Shown one piece after another: positions 43,271 through 55,897 of a stretch of 64,000 nucleotides of DNA. Source of the DNA: Mucidula mucida (Eukaryota > Basidiomycota > Agaricomycetes > Agaricales > Physalacriaceae); the NCBI GenBank assembly GCA_015501055.1, contig JADNYV010000041.1, positions 62,001 through 126,000 of the forward strand, written 5' to 3'. The notes beneath the pieces are model-generated. The model did no database searches, was not told the origin of the DNA, and worked only from the letters and a program-made list of their open reading frames with translations. The translations under genes and the position numbers were made by a program. Each line of letters begins with the position of its first letter. The stretch's first letter is position 1.

Positions 43271-45185
43271 GATGGGCGGTGGGCAAGAGGCGGAAACGAA
43301 ATGTGACGTGTAAAAGGGCGGACTTAAGGGCGCCCGCGGCGCTCCAAAAGGCCGAGACTCCGGTGCTGCTGCCGAACAGTTCCCGCCTCCTGATTGGCCG
43401 GGGCACTCGCCGAGAACCCGTCTCCACGTCATCACCCGTTGCACCTGATTTCACAGCCTCCAGGCCGCCGGCCAGCCCGCTCTCGTTGACAACGATGTCC
43501 GAGACAGTGCGAGCGCCTGCGCGCTTCGCTGGCGCATGAAAGATCATGCATTGCTTCACCGCCAAGGTCGGCCGCCCCCGGCGGTGCCATGTCGACTATC
43601 GGAATACGACGGACTGCCAACAGCGATGTGGCGCCACCCAATAGAGTACTCTTAGTGAACTATACTACCTCATTGCAGAGACACTGCCATTGGTTGCCTC
43701 AACTCATACCTACTCGCTTTGCTTGGGATCTAGAGTATTCTTTGATACCAAACAAGAAGATGCCGCTAATATGAAGATCTTGTCAAACAAGAATTAGATG
43801 AGAGAAGCGCAGTTTTCTAGCGTACAAAGAGAAAAGAGAGTATAAGGCAACATAATGGTACAGCAGTGGCGCATGAATTGAAAGACACTAAAAGAAGAAT
43901 ACCAAGAGCAACAGGCTGGATCAACTAAAAACACCGCAACCGGCAGTTTCATCTCGGGACCATACCCGTTTCACCACCACCACCACCGCCACTGATTGGG
44001 GAGAAAGCCGCTATCTCCCAATGTTCAGACCCACGAGCGCCTGAGTAAGGATTGATAAAAAAGCGGAGGGCGTCTCTTTCATGATAGCTACATCCATGGC
44101 TACGCCACACAGCAAATGGTGCTACACTGGTGTATGAGAACACAGAAAGCGAGGCCCAAAACCCACCTGGAAATTCTGCGCCGCCACATCCAACTCGCGC
44201 TCATACTGCGTAAATTGCCTCAACAGCGCCGTCCTTCACAGGAGTAGGCGGTTCCATTCTCGGTACCGCCTCAAGCCATACCTGCATACGGCGCGAAAAC
44301 GAAATGTCCGAGATTCATACCATGTGCGCCGACCTCGGCGCGCATGGCAAGGCAGTTTGGCGCGGAGTTGAGGCCTTGGATACTTTGCGTTCGTGCTGAC
44401 ATCGCCATATCAATCCACTGGTATTTTGGATAAACAACGAGATTGTTTAAAGTGCGACCTCGCAACGCACCCAGTTGGCCTCTGTCTCAGGAACCAGATG
44501 ACAGCTATGCAGACGGCTGAGTTCCCCGCTCAATATACACCGGCCGTCCACCGCCTTCACCGCGATACTGTCATCCGAGGCATTCGACTCTGGGGAAGAG
44601 GCTTTGGCTCCCATCACAGCGTCATCCCAATGTGAAGGCAAGCGGTTGGGCGGCCTCCAGGCGCGAAAGGATGTGCAAACTGGATAACGGCTACGTCAAA
44701 GACTTGAGAAACAGCATTAAAAGGTCGGACGACGTACGCTTCTCCTCCTATGACTCGGTATTCGTAGTGGCCACTGACCAGGCGGTAGAAGGGAGTGTTC
44801 TTTAGGCGGGATCAAGTCAGCGTCACCGCCGAGCAGGCGAAGAGTTCCATCGCTGTTGTTCGCTATAATCCAAGACGCATCTAAAACGACAGAGAAAGGG
44901 ACACCGTAGCTACCAGAAGGGGAGCAAAAAGCGACCAGCAGCATAAGCAATTTGGGTGGTTCATAACCCGGGTGGTAGATGGCGACCTTCCCGTTGGCTT
45001 GGAGTGCAGTGGACGCTGGCTTTAGTGCTTAGTGCCGCCAGCGACGAATATATTGTTGCTCATAAGGGAGGTGCGAGACAAATCAATGTCACAATGTTAC
45101 ACCGTCACCTAAACACGACTCATAGTACGTGTTTAGGGGTTACTGGATACTGAGAGGACTTTCTTTCATTTTATGTCAACGAATA
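43271..45185. other. gap of 1.9 kb with possible broken coding remnants
   Basis: Minus-strand pieces look protein-like but do not assemble: FSVVLDASWIIANNSDGTLR at about 44890-44830, then in another frame SGHYEYRVIGGEAYVVRPFN at about 44775-44715, and HERDALRFFINPYSGARGSE at about 44080-44020. This may be a decayed gene, but no family is assigned. A CAC/CCA triplet run lies at 43974-43992. Confidence 0.35.
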
Positions 45186-47319
45186 TCAGTACGGAACCTG
45201 AGAATCAGTAGCCTCCAGCGTTTCGAGTAGATCATACACCAAATCCCTCGTGTGCTCCGAACGAGGGGTGATATTACACTTGAACGGCCGAGGATGACTA
45301 GCAAGCACATCAGCTTCAAGTACAACAGGGCGAGCAACTGCTATCATAATACCTGATAAACCCATCATATTCCACCTCCGGCAGGACCTCAACCCTCGTG
45401 ACAGGATCCACAACCCTCCGTATATCAAACGTCGCCAAAATCGTAGCAACAGTCAAAAAGACACTGTTCTCCGCCAAGTACATCCCGGGACATATCCTAT
45501 CACGAGATGATCAGAAATCTCCCGGCTCCAGAAGCCTACGTACGTACCTTCTCCCAAACCCAAAAGCGCTCTCGACAGCCTCTGACGCATCCAGACCGCC
45601 GACTCCTAGTAGATATCGCTCTGGATTGAAAACAGACGGATCAGGGAAGATATCCTCGTCATGCATCATAGACCATATGTTTGCCCAGATGACTGAGCCT
45701 TTCTTGATCGTATACCCCATGTATTCGTCGTCTTGACTAGCGACGTGTGGAAGTCCTAGCGGAACACTCGGATTCCATCGCCAGACTTCCTTGACCAGCG
45801 CAGAGACGTATGGTAGACGATCTCTATCCGCGATGCATGGAAGACCTCCGGAACATATAGAATCAATTTCGGCTTGCGCTTTGGCTTGGATTTCTGGGTA
45901 AAGTGTCATCGCAAGGATGAAGGAATTCAACGCCGAAGGTGTCTATAGGTATGGTATGAGTACGAGAAGGTGACGATTCATACAGATGTACAACATACCG
46001 TCTCTGCTCCGCCGGAATACAGAGAGGCACCAGCAGCTTTCGCAAGTTCTTCATACCCCGGTACCGGTGATGTGGCGTTCTTGTTTTCCTCCAAGTAACT
46101 CGACAAGAATGAAGGTTGAAAGGTCCCTTTACTCTTAGGAACTCTGAGATTACTATGACACGCTACAATTGGCATTCGACGTACCATCATGCGCAAAACA
46201 AAGTTGAACGGAATGTCACACAAACGATCAAGATCTTCGCGCATAGCTTTCGCATGCTGTCGGAACGATGCTCCGGGAAACCAGGCAGGAATGTACTTGA
46301 CTATCCAACGGTCAAAACGAACTATAATCAAAGATGACGGTCAAAGAAAACTCACGCAGAGGAAAGCTATCGACCCACCATCTACCCGGCTCAGAGGCGA
46401 CTGCGAAGCCGTGCATAGCGTCCTCGGCAATCTTCACGAGCTGTAAAGGATCACCTTTATCCGCGGGATATCCGTAGGCCATAACTAGAATCGTCGAGGA
46501 AGTGCACCTGCGGAAGAGATAAGCGAAACTATGATTAGAGAAGGAAAGAACTATGATTAGAGAAGGAAAGGACTTGGCTCACTCCCGAACGTGTGTGGCA
46601 AAGTTATCCGGATCGTGCATCAGTTTCCCAAGAAGTCTATTGATACTCGGTCAATGAGTTAATCAAGTTGGCCTTGAAGACGCGAATCACCTTAGATTTT
46701 CGCGTTCTTGCACTTCCCTCATTTGCTGACTTTCACAGGCTTTGGGACCCATGAAATGGTGAAACGATCGTCTGAACTCGCGGAAACGAGGGTTTCCGGA
46801 TGCATTCGCGTATCCGAGCCCGCGGTTCCAGCCTACGCTTTCCAGCCGTGAGTCTTGCTTGAAGCGTACCCGAGATGAGAACTCAAACTGACAGTTCTCC
46901 AGCCATGACAGCGGACGGTCTATCGGAGTATATGTTCCCTAAGATGAATAGTACAATTAACTATAGATAATATCGGTAAGTGGGACGCGTACCTCGCGTT
47001 TCAAGCAAATCCTTCGCGCACTTGAGCGAGGACAATATAACCGTAGGCTGACCCAGCACGTTTATCTGCATGATGTTACCTACAAACAGATCATTACCAC
47101 TAGTTAGACATCCAAGGTGAACGACGGACCATACTCCCGCCTCCATTCATCCCACTTGAGCCACTGTCGATCTGACGGAATTTGTAAAGCGTTACCGATG
47201 ATTGGCAGACCGCGTGGACCGGGAGGATATTGCGCTTTCTTCGCTGATGCGGCACAGTAGGCAATGTAAATCAGTAACAAGATGCAGATAGAAAGTGGTA
47301 TAGTAGCGTAGCCGGACAT
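45186..47319 (-). CDS. cytochrome P450 monooxygenase
   Basis: About 10 exons. Starts MSGYATIPLSICILLLIYIA (N-terminal ER anchor) followed by the Pro-rich hinge YPPGPRGLPIIGN. Then GWNRGLGYANASGNPRFREFRR, the I-helix AGASLYSGGAETTPSALNSF, EVWR (ExxR), FNPERYL and the heme loop FGFGRRICPGMYLAE with the axial Cys. It ends LLETLEATDSQVPY. All checked exon joins keep frame, so the gene is intact. This is a microsomal class II fungal P450; substrate unknown. It follows an amidohydrolase gene in the same orientation with 212 bp between them, suggesting a shared pathway. A TATAAATA lies about 125 bp upstream. Confidence 0.93.
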
Positions 47320-47531
47320 GTCAGGGAGTCGTGGGAGGAGAACAAGCTCAAAGACGCAGCGATAACACCACGGCGCACAACCTTATCACTGGACGCCGAT
47401 AAGTAACCGATGGATCTCTCAAGGCAGTGGCAGGCTTTTACGAGTATATTTATATCTTCTTTGTCACATATCGATAGCAATCCAATAAGCGAAATTTCCT
47501 GCCTGTATTCAAAACTGAAGACCCACACTAT

Positions 47532-48767
47532 TATAGTTTTCCTTTGAACAGTTTTTCCGCATTCCCACTGATGACACCAGCTAATACTTTCCCTTCCTCT
47601 GTGTCCAAGAATCTATCCAGCTGCTCAGCCATTTCCTTCGGTGTGTCCGTCGGCGTGCACAGTGTACAATCTGACCCGAAGAGGACGCGATCTAGGCATG
47701 TCAATAAACGGATACTTGCGATGGAAGACGCACTGACCTGGTTTAGCGAAATCTAGGAGAGCTCGCAGTGGTATCCTGGACAAAGGTGTCATCGGAGAAA
47801 ACGAATTCTCAGATACGACTGACCGTCCGGTGGAAAGCGCCACGTCAAAGTAAAAGCTCGAGAAGGCTGCCTTGCTGGAAGAAACATCAGCGCCCATCGT
47901 ATTTTGGAAAGACTGATGGTACATACATCTCCTCGCGCGATAGCGAAGTCGCTGGCCCACAGGACGCGAGAACCTTGTCAGCGAGGTATGGTAGCGTACC
48001 ACCCGCGTGTGGGAGGATGATCTTTACATTAGGATGTGCTGTGATCGTCCCAGAAAGTACTAGATCGAGCGCGTTACGCGTAGTTTGGTGGGGAAAGTCC
48101 GCTACGAATTGTTGTAGCTTTCCAGCTATGAGAGGTGGCTTTCTGTAGGAGAGATGTTATGAGGATTTTCAAGAAACAGTAAATATAACGCGAACATATC
48201 ACTGATGGTAGGATGGATGAACACAATGGCTCCGAGTGCGTTGAGTCGATCCCAAATGGGAATGAACATTGGATCGCCGAGAAGCCTACAACATGTTCGA
48301 GCTTGGATCCGTTATTTAAAAACTGTACACACTTGTTTTCATAGGTAGCCATTACGACGACTCCAGGAAGCTTGTTCTCGACCTTTCGCGAACCTCAATA
48401 AATACAATCAATGAGGCCAGACAGAACACACCAATGCAAAATCGATCTCCGCCAACGTGCCTTCCACATCGACCCAACTAGGCGTCGCAGCAAAGAAGAA
48501 CAGCTTCTCCGGATCGCCCTTGACAAACTCCAGACAATCCACGTTACACGCCCGCGCCAGCTTCCTACCTTCAGATCCAGACCCCGAAACGCTAGGTCCT
48601 GGGACAGAACACGAGAAGATCGCTTTCGACACATTTAGCGCCTTGAGGGCATCGACTGCGCCTGCTGATGTAGAGCATGGAGGTCCAGCCACGTTCAGAT
48701 TGGTGAGAGCGCCATGAAAGGAGCTGGGACATATGTGCATATGGATATCGATACGGCCCTCTGTCAT
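47532..48767 (-). CDS. amidohydrolase-2 family decarboxylase (ACMSD / 6-methylsalicylate decarboxylase-like)
   Basis: Starts MTEGRIDIHMHICPSSF with the metal-binding HxH. Further blocks are EKLFFFAATPSWVDVEGTLA, VENKLPGVVVMATYENK|LLGDP, IVFIHPTISD (metal/substrate His), ILPHAGGTLPYLADK and LFGSD (catalytic Asp). It ends SGNAEKLFKGKL. Introns are short and joins keep frame. Members are metal-dependent nonoxidative decarboxylases of aromatic or picolinic acids. Next to a P450 in the same orientation, it may act in breakdown or tailoring of an aromatic acid; that pathway is inferred. Confidence 0.88.
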
Positions 48768-49260
48768 GGGTCGTTGAGAAAGCTTGAACGGTTAGAGACG
48801 GTGAACGAGATGAGGAATTATACCGGTCCGGCGGCCCTTGGCACGTAAATTGTTCTCGGATTTCAATGAATATGCGATAGGCGTGGTATCCACCTTTGAG
48901 TAGAGTCATTCCGTGAGAGCGAGTTTTGGAATTGTGCCCCGAAAGCAGGTTTATATCCTGGGTGCATCTCGAGGGCTGCATGAACGACGCGTTCAACGTT
49001 GAATGAAACGCGATTACCTAAGCTCGATCGCTGAAGATCCAGATCTGCTTTGGCAAGAAGTGCCGGATCTGGTTAGGGTTCCTATTTCGGTCCTTTGAAC
49101 ATTCCCGTCGTCGTCGTCGCCGCTGTAGGCGCCGTCGCCAGCAAGACGCCCAAGTGAACGCCACAGTCCTCAAAATTTCTAGCATTTTTCTTTGGTACCA
49201 CAGGTGCGTTATTTTCTGGATTATCCACTCTTTTTGACGCGGTTACAGCTCGCGGTGGAA
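48768..49260. other. divergent intergenic region
   Basis: About 490 bp between amidohydrolase (minus) and HIRA (plus). Contains a CGTCGTCGTCG run near 49108. No gene seen. Confidence 0.5.
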
Positions 49261-52200
49261 ATGCATTTTACCAAGCCGGCATGGGTTACGCACAAGGACA
49301 CGTCGGGAAACAAAGGCGACTCTTCCAAACGGCTGTCGATATTCTCGGTACACGTCACCCTGACGGATCGCGCATTGCCACTGGCGGCCTCGACGCCAAA
49401 GTGCGGATATGGAGCACCAAGCCGATACTCAATCCCGCCTCGGAGCTGTCTGGGAAACCGCCCAAGTCGCTGTGCACGCTTACGATGCACACGGGTCCGG
49501 TACTCTGTGTTCGGTGGGCGCATTCCGGGCGGTGGCTCGCCAGTGGCAGTGACGACGAAATCGTGATGATATGGGACCTTGACCCGTGCGTTTTGCTTTT
49601 TATTATGCGGAATACTTTTGTTATATTTCTTGCAGGAGTGCCCGAGGAAGAGTGTGGGGGTCCGACGAGGTGAATGTGGAAGGGTGGAGACCAATGAAGC
49701 GGCTTCCTGGTCATGAAAGTGGTATGCCGTGTCTCCGTGTTGTTGACAATTTGCTTAATATGGATCCAGATGTAACGGACCTCGCGTGGGCACCCGAAGA
49801 CAGATATCTGGCCTCGGTCGGACTCGATTCGCAGGTCCTTATCTGGTGTGGATATACCCTCGGTCAGAAATGCATCCAAGCTGTATATTCCATGCTGATT
49901 GTTATTTAGAACGCCTCAGGAAACTTGACCAACACCAAGGATTTGTAAAGGGAGTCTGCTGGGATCCTGTTGGAGAATTCTTGGCCACTCAATCAGACGA
50001 TCGTTCCGTCAAAATATGGAGAACGACAGACTGGGGTCTTGAAGCCGAAGTCACGAAACCATTTGAACATTCCCCAGGTAGTACCTTTTTCAGACGGCTG
50101 AGGTAAAATCAAAGCGCTCTGCTTGAAAGTATCTAACTCATGCTCTGCAGCTGGTCACCAGATGGCGCTCATATAACCGCCTCGAACGCTACCAACAACA
50201 AAGGCTTCGTGTTCATCGCAGCCGTCATCACGCGCAATACCTGGACATCCGACATCAGTCTTGTCGGTCATGAAAACACAGTCGAAGTAGCCGTATGTTT
50301 ATTCCGCTTCTCTTTTTGCATGACATGAATATGTTCTTTAGGCCTACAACCCTCACATATTTCTGCGAAATCCGGAACAGTCCGTAGCCACGGCAAACAT
50401 ATGTTCTGTTGTCGCATTGGGCGCTGATGACCGTTCTGTTTCTGTCTGGCAGACAAAGTCTGCACGGCCCCTTATTGTTGCGAAGGAAGTCTTTGACAGA
50501 CAAATCATGGATTTAAATTGGTACGTTCCGATGCCACCGCCAGCATGATTCAGAATCGACCATCTCAGCTGTGCTTCTGCAAGCATAAGTGGCCACCGAA
50601 GTTGATGTGGTGCTGCGAGCAGTTCAGTGTAATCTTGGAACGCAGCTGAGGTGGTTGGGCTCTATCTTCTGCTGGTGGTGTAAAAGCAGCCTTGGCTATC
50701 GCTCACATCATTCTTTCAGGTCTTGGGATGGCCTCACTCTATACGCTGCATCCTCAGACGGCACAATCGCCGTCTTTCACTTCGAACCTGAAGAATTGGA
50801 AGGTATTGCACCCCATTCGGCTCAAGAACAGTACCTGTCAAAGTTTGGCTTCACGCCTCCACCTATCCCCGAGGGCTACTCGCATATTCCCACGCGCAAT
50901 CCCTCTCTCCCGCCGCCATCTGCCCAAACCCAATCCTCCGGTTTCGACCACAGTCAAGTCAACGGGAACGGTACTGGCGAACGTGTCAACATGCTAGTCG
51001 CAAAACGCAATAACAAGAAGCGGTTAGGGCTCAACAGCGTTCCTTCCGCGTCTGTGAATTCCGGGATGGGAGGAGCGCCAAACAGCAATGGGCCAAAGAG
51101 AGCTGCGCTGGTGCCCATAGCTCAGGACGCGGCGATGGTGGTGGACTCGCCGCCGCCGGCGTCGTCGTCGTCGTTCTTTCCTGGGCCGAACGAGCAGCCA
51201 TTTGCGGACGCGAGTACCTGGTCGCGGCAAAAGGACGTCGACATGGGCATGGGTGTGCCCATCGATGCGCTGGACAGACCGCGTAAAGAAGAGCAGAGAT
51301 CACCGGTGTTTAGGACGCTTGGGGGCGATCGCCCGCGTGAGTTCATTCCCATCAGGGAGGTAACTGCCTCGGGTTACCCTGGCAGCTCGTCGGCGAGTCT
51401 CAACCTGCCTGTGCCGGTGGTGCTGACGAGAATCACGACGGAGGTCGACGGGAGCGATCATCTGTTTGAGTGCACGTATTCGGAAGAGTCGGGTGTCGCT
51501 GAGGTGATGTTTGTGCATGGGAAACAGACGCTGTGGATTGATTACCTGCCATTCCCGGCTCTGGCGATCAAGGCAACAACGTCTTTCTGTGCTGTCGCCA
51601 CTCAGGATGGATCTGTTTATGTCTACTCCCACTCGGGACGCAGGTGTGTTGTCTCTTTTTTTTTCTTGTCCTGAGGCGTTGAGCTGACCCGAACAGGCTG
51701 ATGCCGAACCTGAGCCTGGGGTCGCCTTGCTCGCTCATGGACGGTGCGAAGAACGCGTTACTCGTGATAACGTCGTCCGGGCAAGTCTATTCATGGTACA
51801 TACTCTTCTTTCAATCAAGCAACCCACTTACCCTGTCGTATAGGGCCGTCAACAAGCAAACATCGTTCTTTACACCTGTATCACTTCTGCCTCTTCTTTC
51901 TTCAAATGCCTCCGTCACATCCGCCACAGTTCGGGCGAATGGGTGTCCCGTGCTCAATTGTTCAAATGGTATCGTGTACTCGTATGACCCCAGCCTCAAC
52001 ACCTTTGTGAAGCTAACTGAGCGTTGGTGGTCTGAGGGCTCCGACAGCTGGCAGGGCCGGCAGCGCTCTTCATCGCAGACTGCCAATCGCGGGATCATGA
52101 GCGTGGTGGAGGGCAGTATCAGCGGCGCGCTCGACGAGGGCGCAGCAGAGAAACCGAGGCCGACGTGGTGGAATACGGCGTTGACGCTGGGGCATTTGGA

Positions 52201-52620
52201 GACGCGGTTGCATTCGACGCGGCTGTTGGACAGTCCGAATGAGTATAGGCAGGCGCTGTTGATTTATTCGAAGAAGATCGCGGACGAAGGGTTTAGGGCA
52301 AAGGCGGAGGAGTTGATCAAGGAGCTTTGTGGGCCTGTGTATTGGTCAGTTCATTTTTAGTTTTTGATTGTTCGGCACCTGATCAAACTGGTTATAGGCG
52401 TGCTCCGGAAGATAGGGAGGTCAAGTGGTGTCCAACAGTCGCGGGTATGTCGAAAAGAGATCTTCTCAAAGAGGTTGTCTTGGCCCAATTTGGTTCGTAT
52501 ACATTTGTGTGATTCTGAGAGCTATTCTAATCGTTTGTTACAGCGAAAAGTAAAACCCTAGGGAAACTTGCTATGGATTATCAGGATTTGCTGAAGAAAA
52601 TGGCGAACGATGATATTTAA
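49261..52620 (+). CDS. HIRA: histone chaperone HIRA/Hir1 (WD40 repeats)
   Basis: Starts [15 protein letters not shown]40 repeats follow: [73 protein letters not shown]...[33 protein letters not shown] and [20 protein letters not shown] Ser/Pro-rich hinge is followed by the Hira C-terminal domain ([20 protein letters not shown]) ending [12 protein letters not shown] deposits H3-H4 independently of replication. A single missing base near 49355 (SVHV|HPDGS) breaks the frame. All other joins are perfect, so a sequence error is likely. A long intron of about 200 nt precedes 50719. Confidence 0.93.
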
Positions 52621-52858
52621 GACGATTTTTTGTTGTTGTTGTATGTTACCATTTGTGCTAATCTTGTAGCATGTAGTCTTGCTCGCTATCTTGCTCTGTC
52701 ATATTTCATTGATTCATTATATCAAAGCGTCCCAACAACTAAGAGAGATTACAGGTATAGTAAACTGATACAACAACAACAGATGACTTGGTATGTGTGC
52801 GTGCAACCGAGAAAAAGTGTTATCCTAAAACCCTTGTGAAATAAAGTATTTGTGTAGT

Positions 52859-54888
52859 TCAAGCGCGACTGTTCAGTGGCGGGCCCCGACTAAGCTCGAC
52901 GCCAATTTTATGCACGACATGCATGCCCAGCGGCTCAAAAGCCGTTTTCCACGCCTGCGCCCTCCGCCTGCCTGCGAATATCGCCTGCGAGCGCTCGCCC
53001 GTCTCGCCCTCGGGCCCAAACACAAACACCTTGTCCTCGTTCCACGGCGCCTCCCCATGCGCAAACGAGATCCACTTGTCCTGCATCGTGTCCCTCACCT
53101 TGGCGTACGAGCACCCGTCCACCGACGGCTGCGTCCACATCGAGTACATGTCCTCGTCGCTCCCCACCTCGGACGCGTACTCGTCCTCCTCCTCATAAAA
53201 CCCGCCCGACTCAAACGTGATCGCCGCACCCGAGTCAGGCAACGCAATGTTGTCGAACAGGTACATCAAGTCGACGCCGTGGTGTGGGAGACTGATTGTC
53301 GCGCCCTCCTGGTCGAACACGTACCGCCACACGCCGCGCCCCCCGCGCTCGTGCTTGGCGTAGCGCGCGACGCACTCCGTGGGCCACGCGACGCGCGCAT
53401 CGTTGATCAGATCAAGCACGCGGTCCACGATCTCCGTGTCGTCCGTGCTCGACGAGATGTCGTACGCGTGCAGGAGGTTCATGCTCTTCGTAAGGGACTG
53501 GCACACGGCTTTGAGGCGGCGCACCACGGCAGGGGACGTCCACATTGAGGCGTGCAGGGACCACACGAGGGCGTCCGCGCCGCAGTCGCCGATAATGAGC
53601 GGCTGAAGGTGCGTCGGGAGCACGAGCCCTGCGGGACGGAGGACCTTCTTTGAAGCTCTGGATGGAGAGAGGTTCCGAAGGAGGTGGTGGTGATGGTGAT
53701 GGTGCCCGTCGTCCGCGTAAAAGCAGCTCTGCCACCCGGGTCGGAAGAAGTCGTCATCGTCGACCGCACGCAGCGCCTGCCCATACGCCGTCAGCCGGTC
53801 CGCATCCAGGTGGCGCAGCTGGTCCACCGTCGACACCCCCAGAGCGCCCATAATGCGCGACAGATGGCTGCCAGCCGCAGCGACGTCTGGTAGATTGGGT
53901 TCTAGAATCGCACTCTGAATGATCGCGCGGTGGAAGAGAGGCTTCAATTCGTTGTCCAAAGATAGCAGGTGGGAGACGACATCGGCTGCGCCAGTCGAGG
54001 CTCCGAAAAGTGTAACGTTGTTGGGATCGCCGCCAAAGTCTCCGATGAAGCGATGAATCCATTCAAGGGCTTTACGCTGATCGCGCAAACCTGCGCGCGA
54101 GCGTGAGCAATTACCCTCATTAATGAAATATAATATTTCCATACCATAATTCCCGACGCCTACATCGCCAGCCGCCTTATTATCTTCACGGAGCGGAATG
54201 CTGGCGGCAAATCCAAACAATCCCAAGCGGAAACTTTTATATCCGGATCAGCATGGGGTCAATTAATTTAATAGAAAAAAGGACCACGTACTTGAACGTG
54301 ACCAAAATTATTGGCTTTCCCATGAGCATGCTGTGACGTACTAAAGCGCCGCCGTCGTATAGCCAACTGGAGCCAGATCCTCTGTCTGCGCCACTTTACC
54401 ACGAATTAGAGACTGCGCACACGAGCGGATAGACCGACCTACCCATGAATCCACACCATAACCGGCACGCGCGCGTGAGATGACAACCCAGCGGGCGCAG
54501 TGATGTTCAAATTTAAACACTCAAACTCGTTCTGCTTCAGAGCCTGCTTCGGCGTGTCGTCCAGCTCGAGATCAAACATAGCTTCCTCGAAGGTTTTGCT
54601 GCTTTTGAATTGCGGGCATATTGGCCTTGATTGACAGCGATCGTCAGATGGGCACGTCTAGTCAGAAAGCTTAACCACGCACCCATATTTTGAGGCGTCC
54701 GTGGTCGAATCATACGCAGAAAATAGGTGAGATTGGCGGAATCGGGCTGGGACGGAGGCATATTTGATACCGCGGTACTGGTGGATGGGAAGCTCGTCAG
54801 TCGACAGCGGATGCTCAATCCCGAGAAAAGTCGTTTGTAGTGCACCGTGGTGCACTACGGGCGGAGTGTTAGCTACCGCTGAAGGCAT
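52859..54888 (-). CDS. type B carboxylesterase/lipase with poly-His tract
   Basis: Starts MPSAVANTPPVVHHGALQTT with no signal peptide. YRGIKYASVPARF, YG|PICPQ (intron of 57 nt), VMVWIHG|GSGSSWLYDGG (oxyanion-hole HGG), NFRLGLFGFAAS, GLRDQRKALEWIHRFIGDFG and the nucleophile elbow LFGASTGAADV follow. The usual GESAG is GASTG, with the Ser kept. A DDGHHHHHHHLL insertion lies at about 53680. HHGVDLMYLF near the C-terminus likely supplies the catalytic His. It ends PPLNSRA. All joins keep frame. Probably a cytosolic esterase; substrate unknown. Confidence 0.88.
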
Positions 54889-55897
54889 GTTGAAAAAGTA
54901 AGGGGGAGGGAAGAACGTGTGCGAGCGCCAACGAGGCCAAGACGTGGTAGTGAGGAAGAGAGATCGAAGTGTCTTGTACTGAATCGAGATGTCCTACCCA
55001 AGGACAGCATCACCCAAACCTTCTCGGGGCAAGTGATGGATTAAGCGAAACTAAACGGAAAACTCGACTGCCTGTCTCGGATAGGCAACTTGATGTAAAT
55101 CATGATGCACGTGATGAGTTCATTGGTGAGACCATCATCAGACAGAAGGGCCGAGAATTTTCGCCCAGGCTGCCCTCCGGTGAAACTTATGTCTAAGCGG
55201 ATGTAGGCGAACCCTGCCTGCGGGTCTCGGAGTCGAGTGAGCGCGGCTTTCGCCGCGAATGAATGGAAGATGGTGGTGGAAAGCGGTGCGTACGGGGTGA
55301 CATTAGCGTGGCAAGGAGATCTCCCCTAAGATTGGACAATAGACGGCGACAACGCGCGAAGCCCTCCAGTGAGAATACAACAGTTCCGACTGAATGGTTC
55401 GGGGATGTCGGGAGATGGGGAAGGGAAGAAGTCATGTCGGCAGATGACTTGTCGAATGACAAGGGGGTGCGATGGCAAGGCCCTTCCTCGCATGACAATC
55501 ACTTTTGACCAAGCAAGATCCGTGAAATTTGACGATTCGGCTACATATACTAGAATTGTCTAGACATGCAACATTTTACAGTGAGAGAATGTACAAGTAA
55601 AATGGTGTATGCCTGGAATGTATAAGTTTCTACGAAAGTTGAGGACGAGGAATCGACCCACAAAAATTCATGACTTCGGCCATCTAGGCCTCGTCATGAA
55701 TGCATAGGCGAAGCGTCATGCCTATCTCGACCATCACCGTGACATTATTGACTGCCAAAGTGCTTCACAGACTAGAAGCGCGCAAGAGCGCCGTCGTGGT
55801 TGCAGTCAAAGAAGTTATCGATGAGTAGATCGGATAATGAACGTGATGTTTGACTAGGACTTTGTATACAAACAGAGTGTATCGCCACAAGAAAACA
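54889..55897. other. intergenic, about 1 kb
   Basis: Upstream of the esterase and downstream of the methyltransferase. No coding signal. A short palindrome-like TCATGAATGCA/TTCATGAC pair lies at about 55665-55710. Confidence 0.5.

Noticed and set aside
52850..53548. 232-aa plus-strand frame, basic and Pro-rich
   Set aside because: Lies opposite the esterase coding exon, whose motifs are clear; GC-rich shadow.
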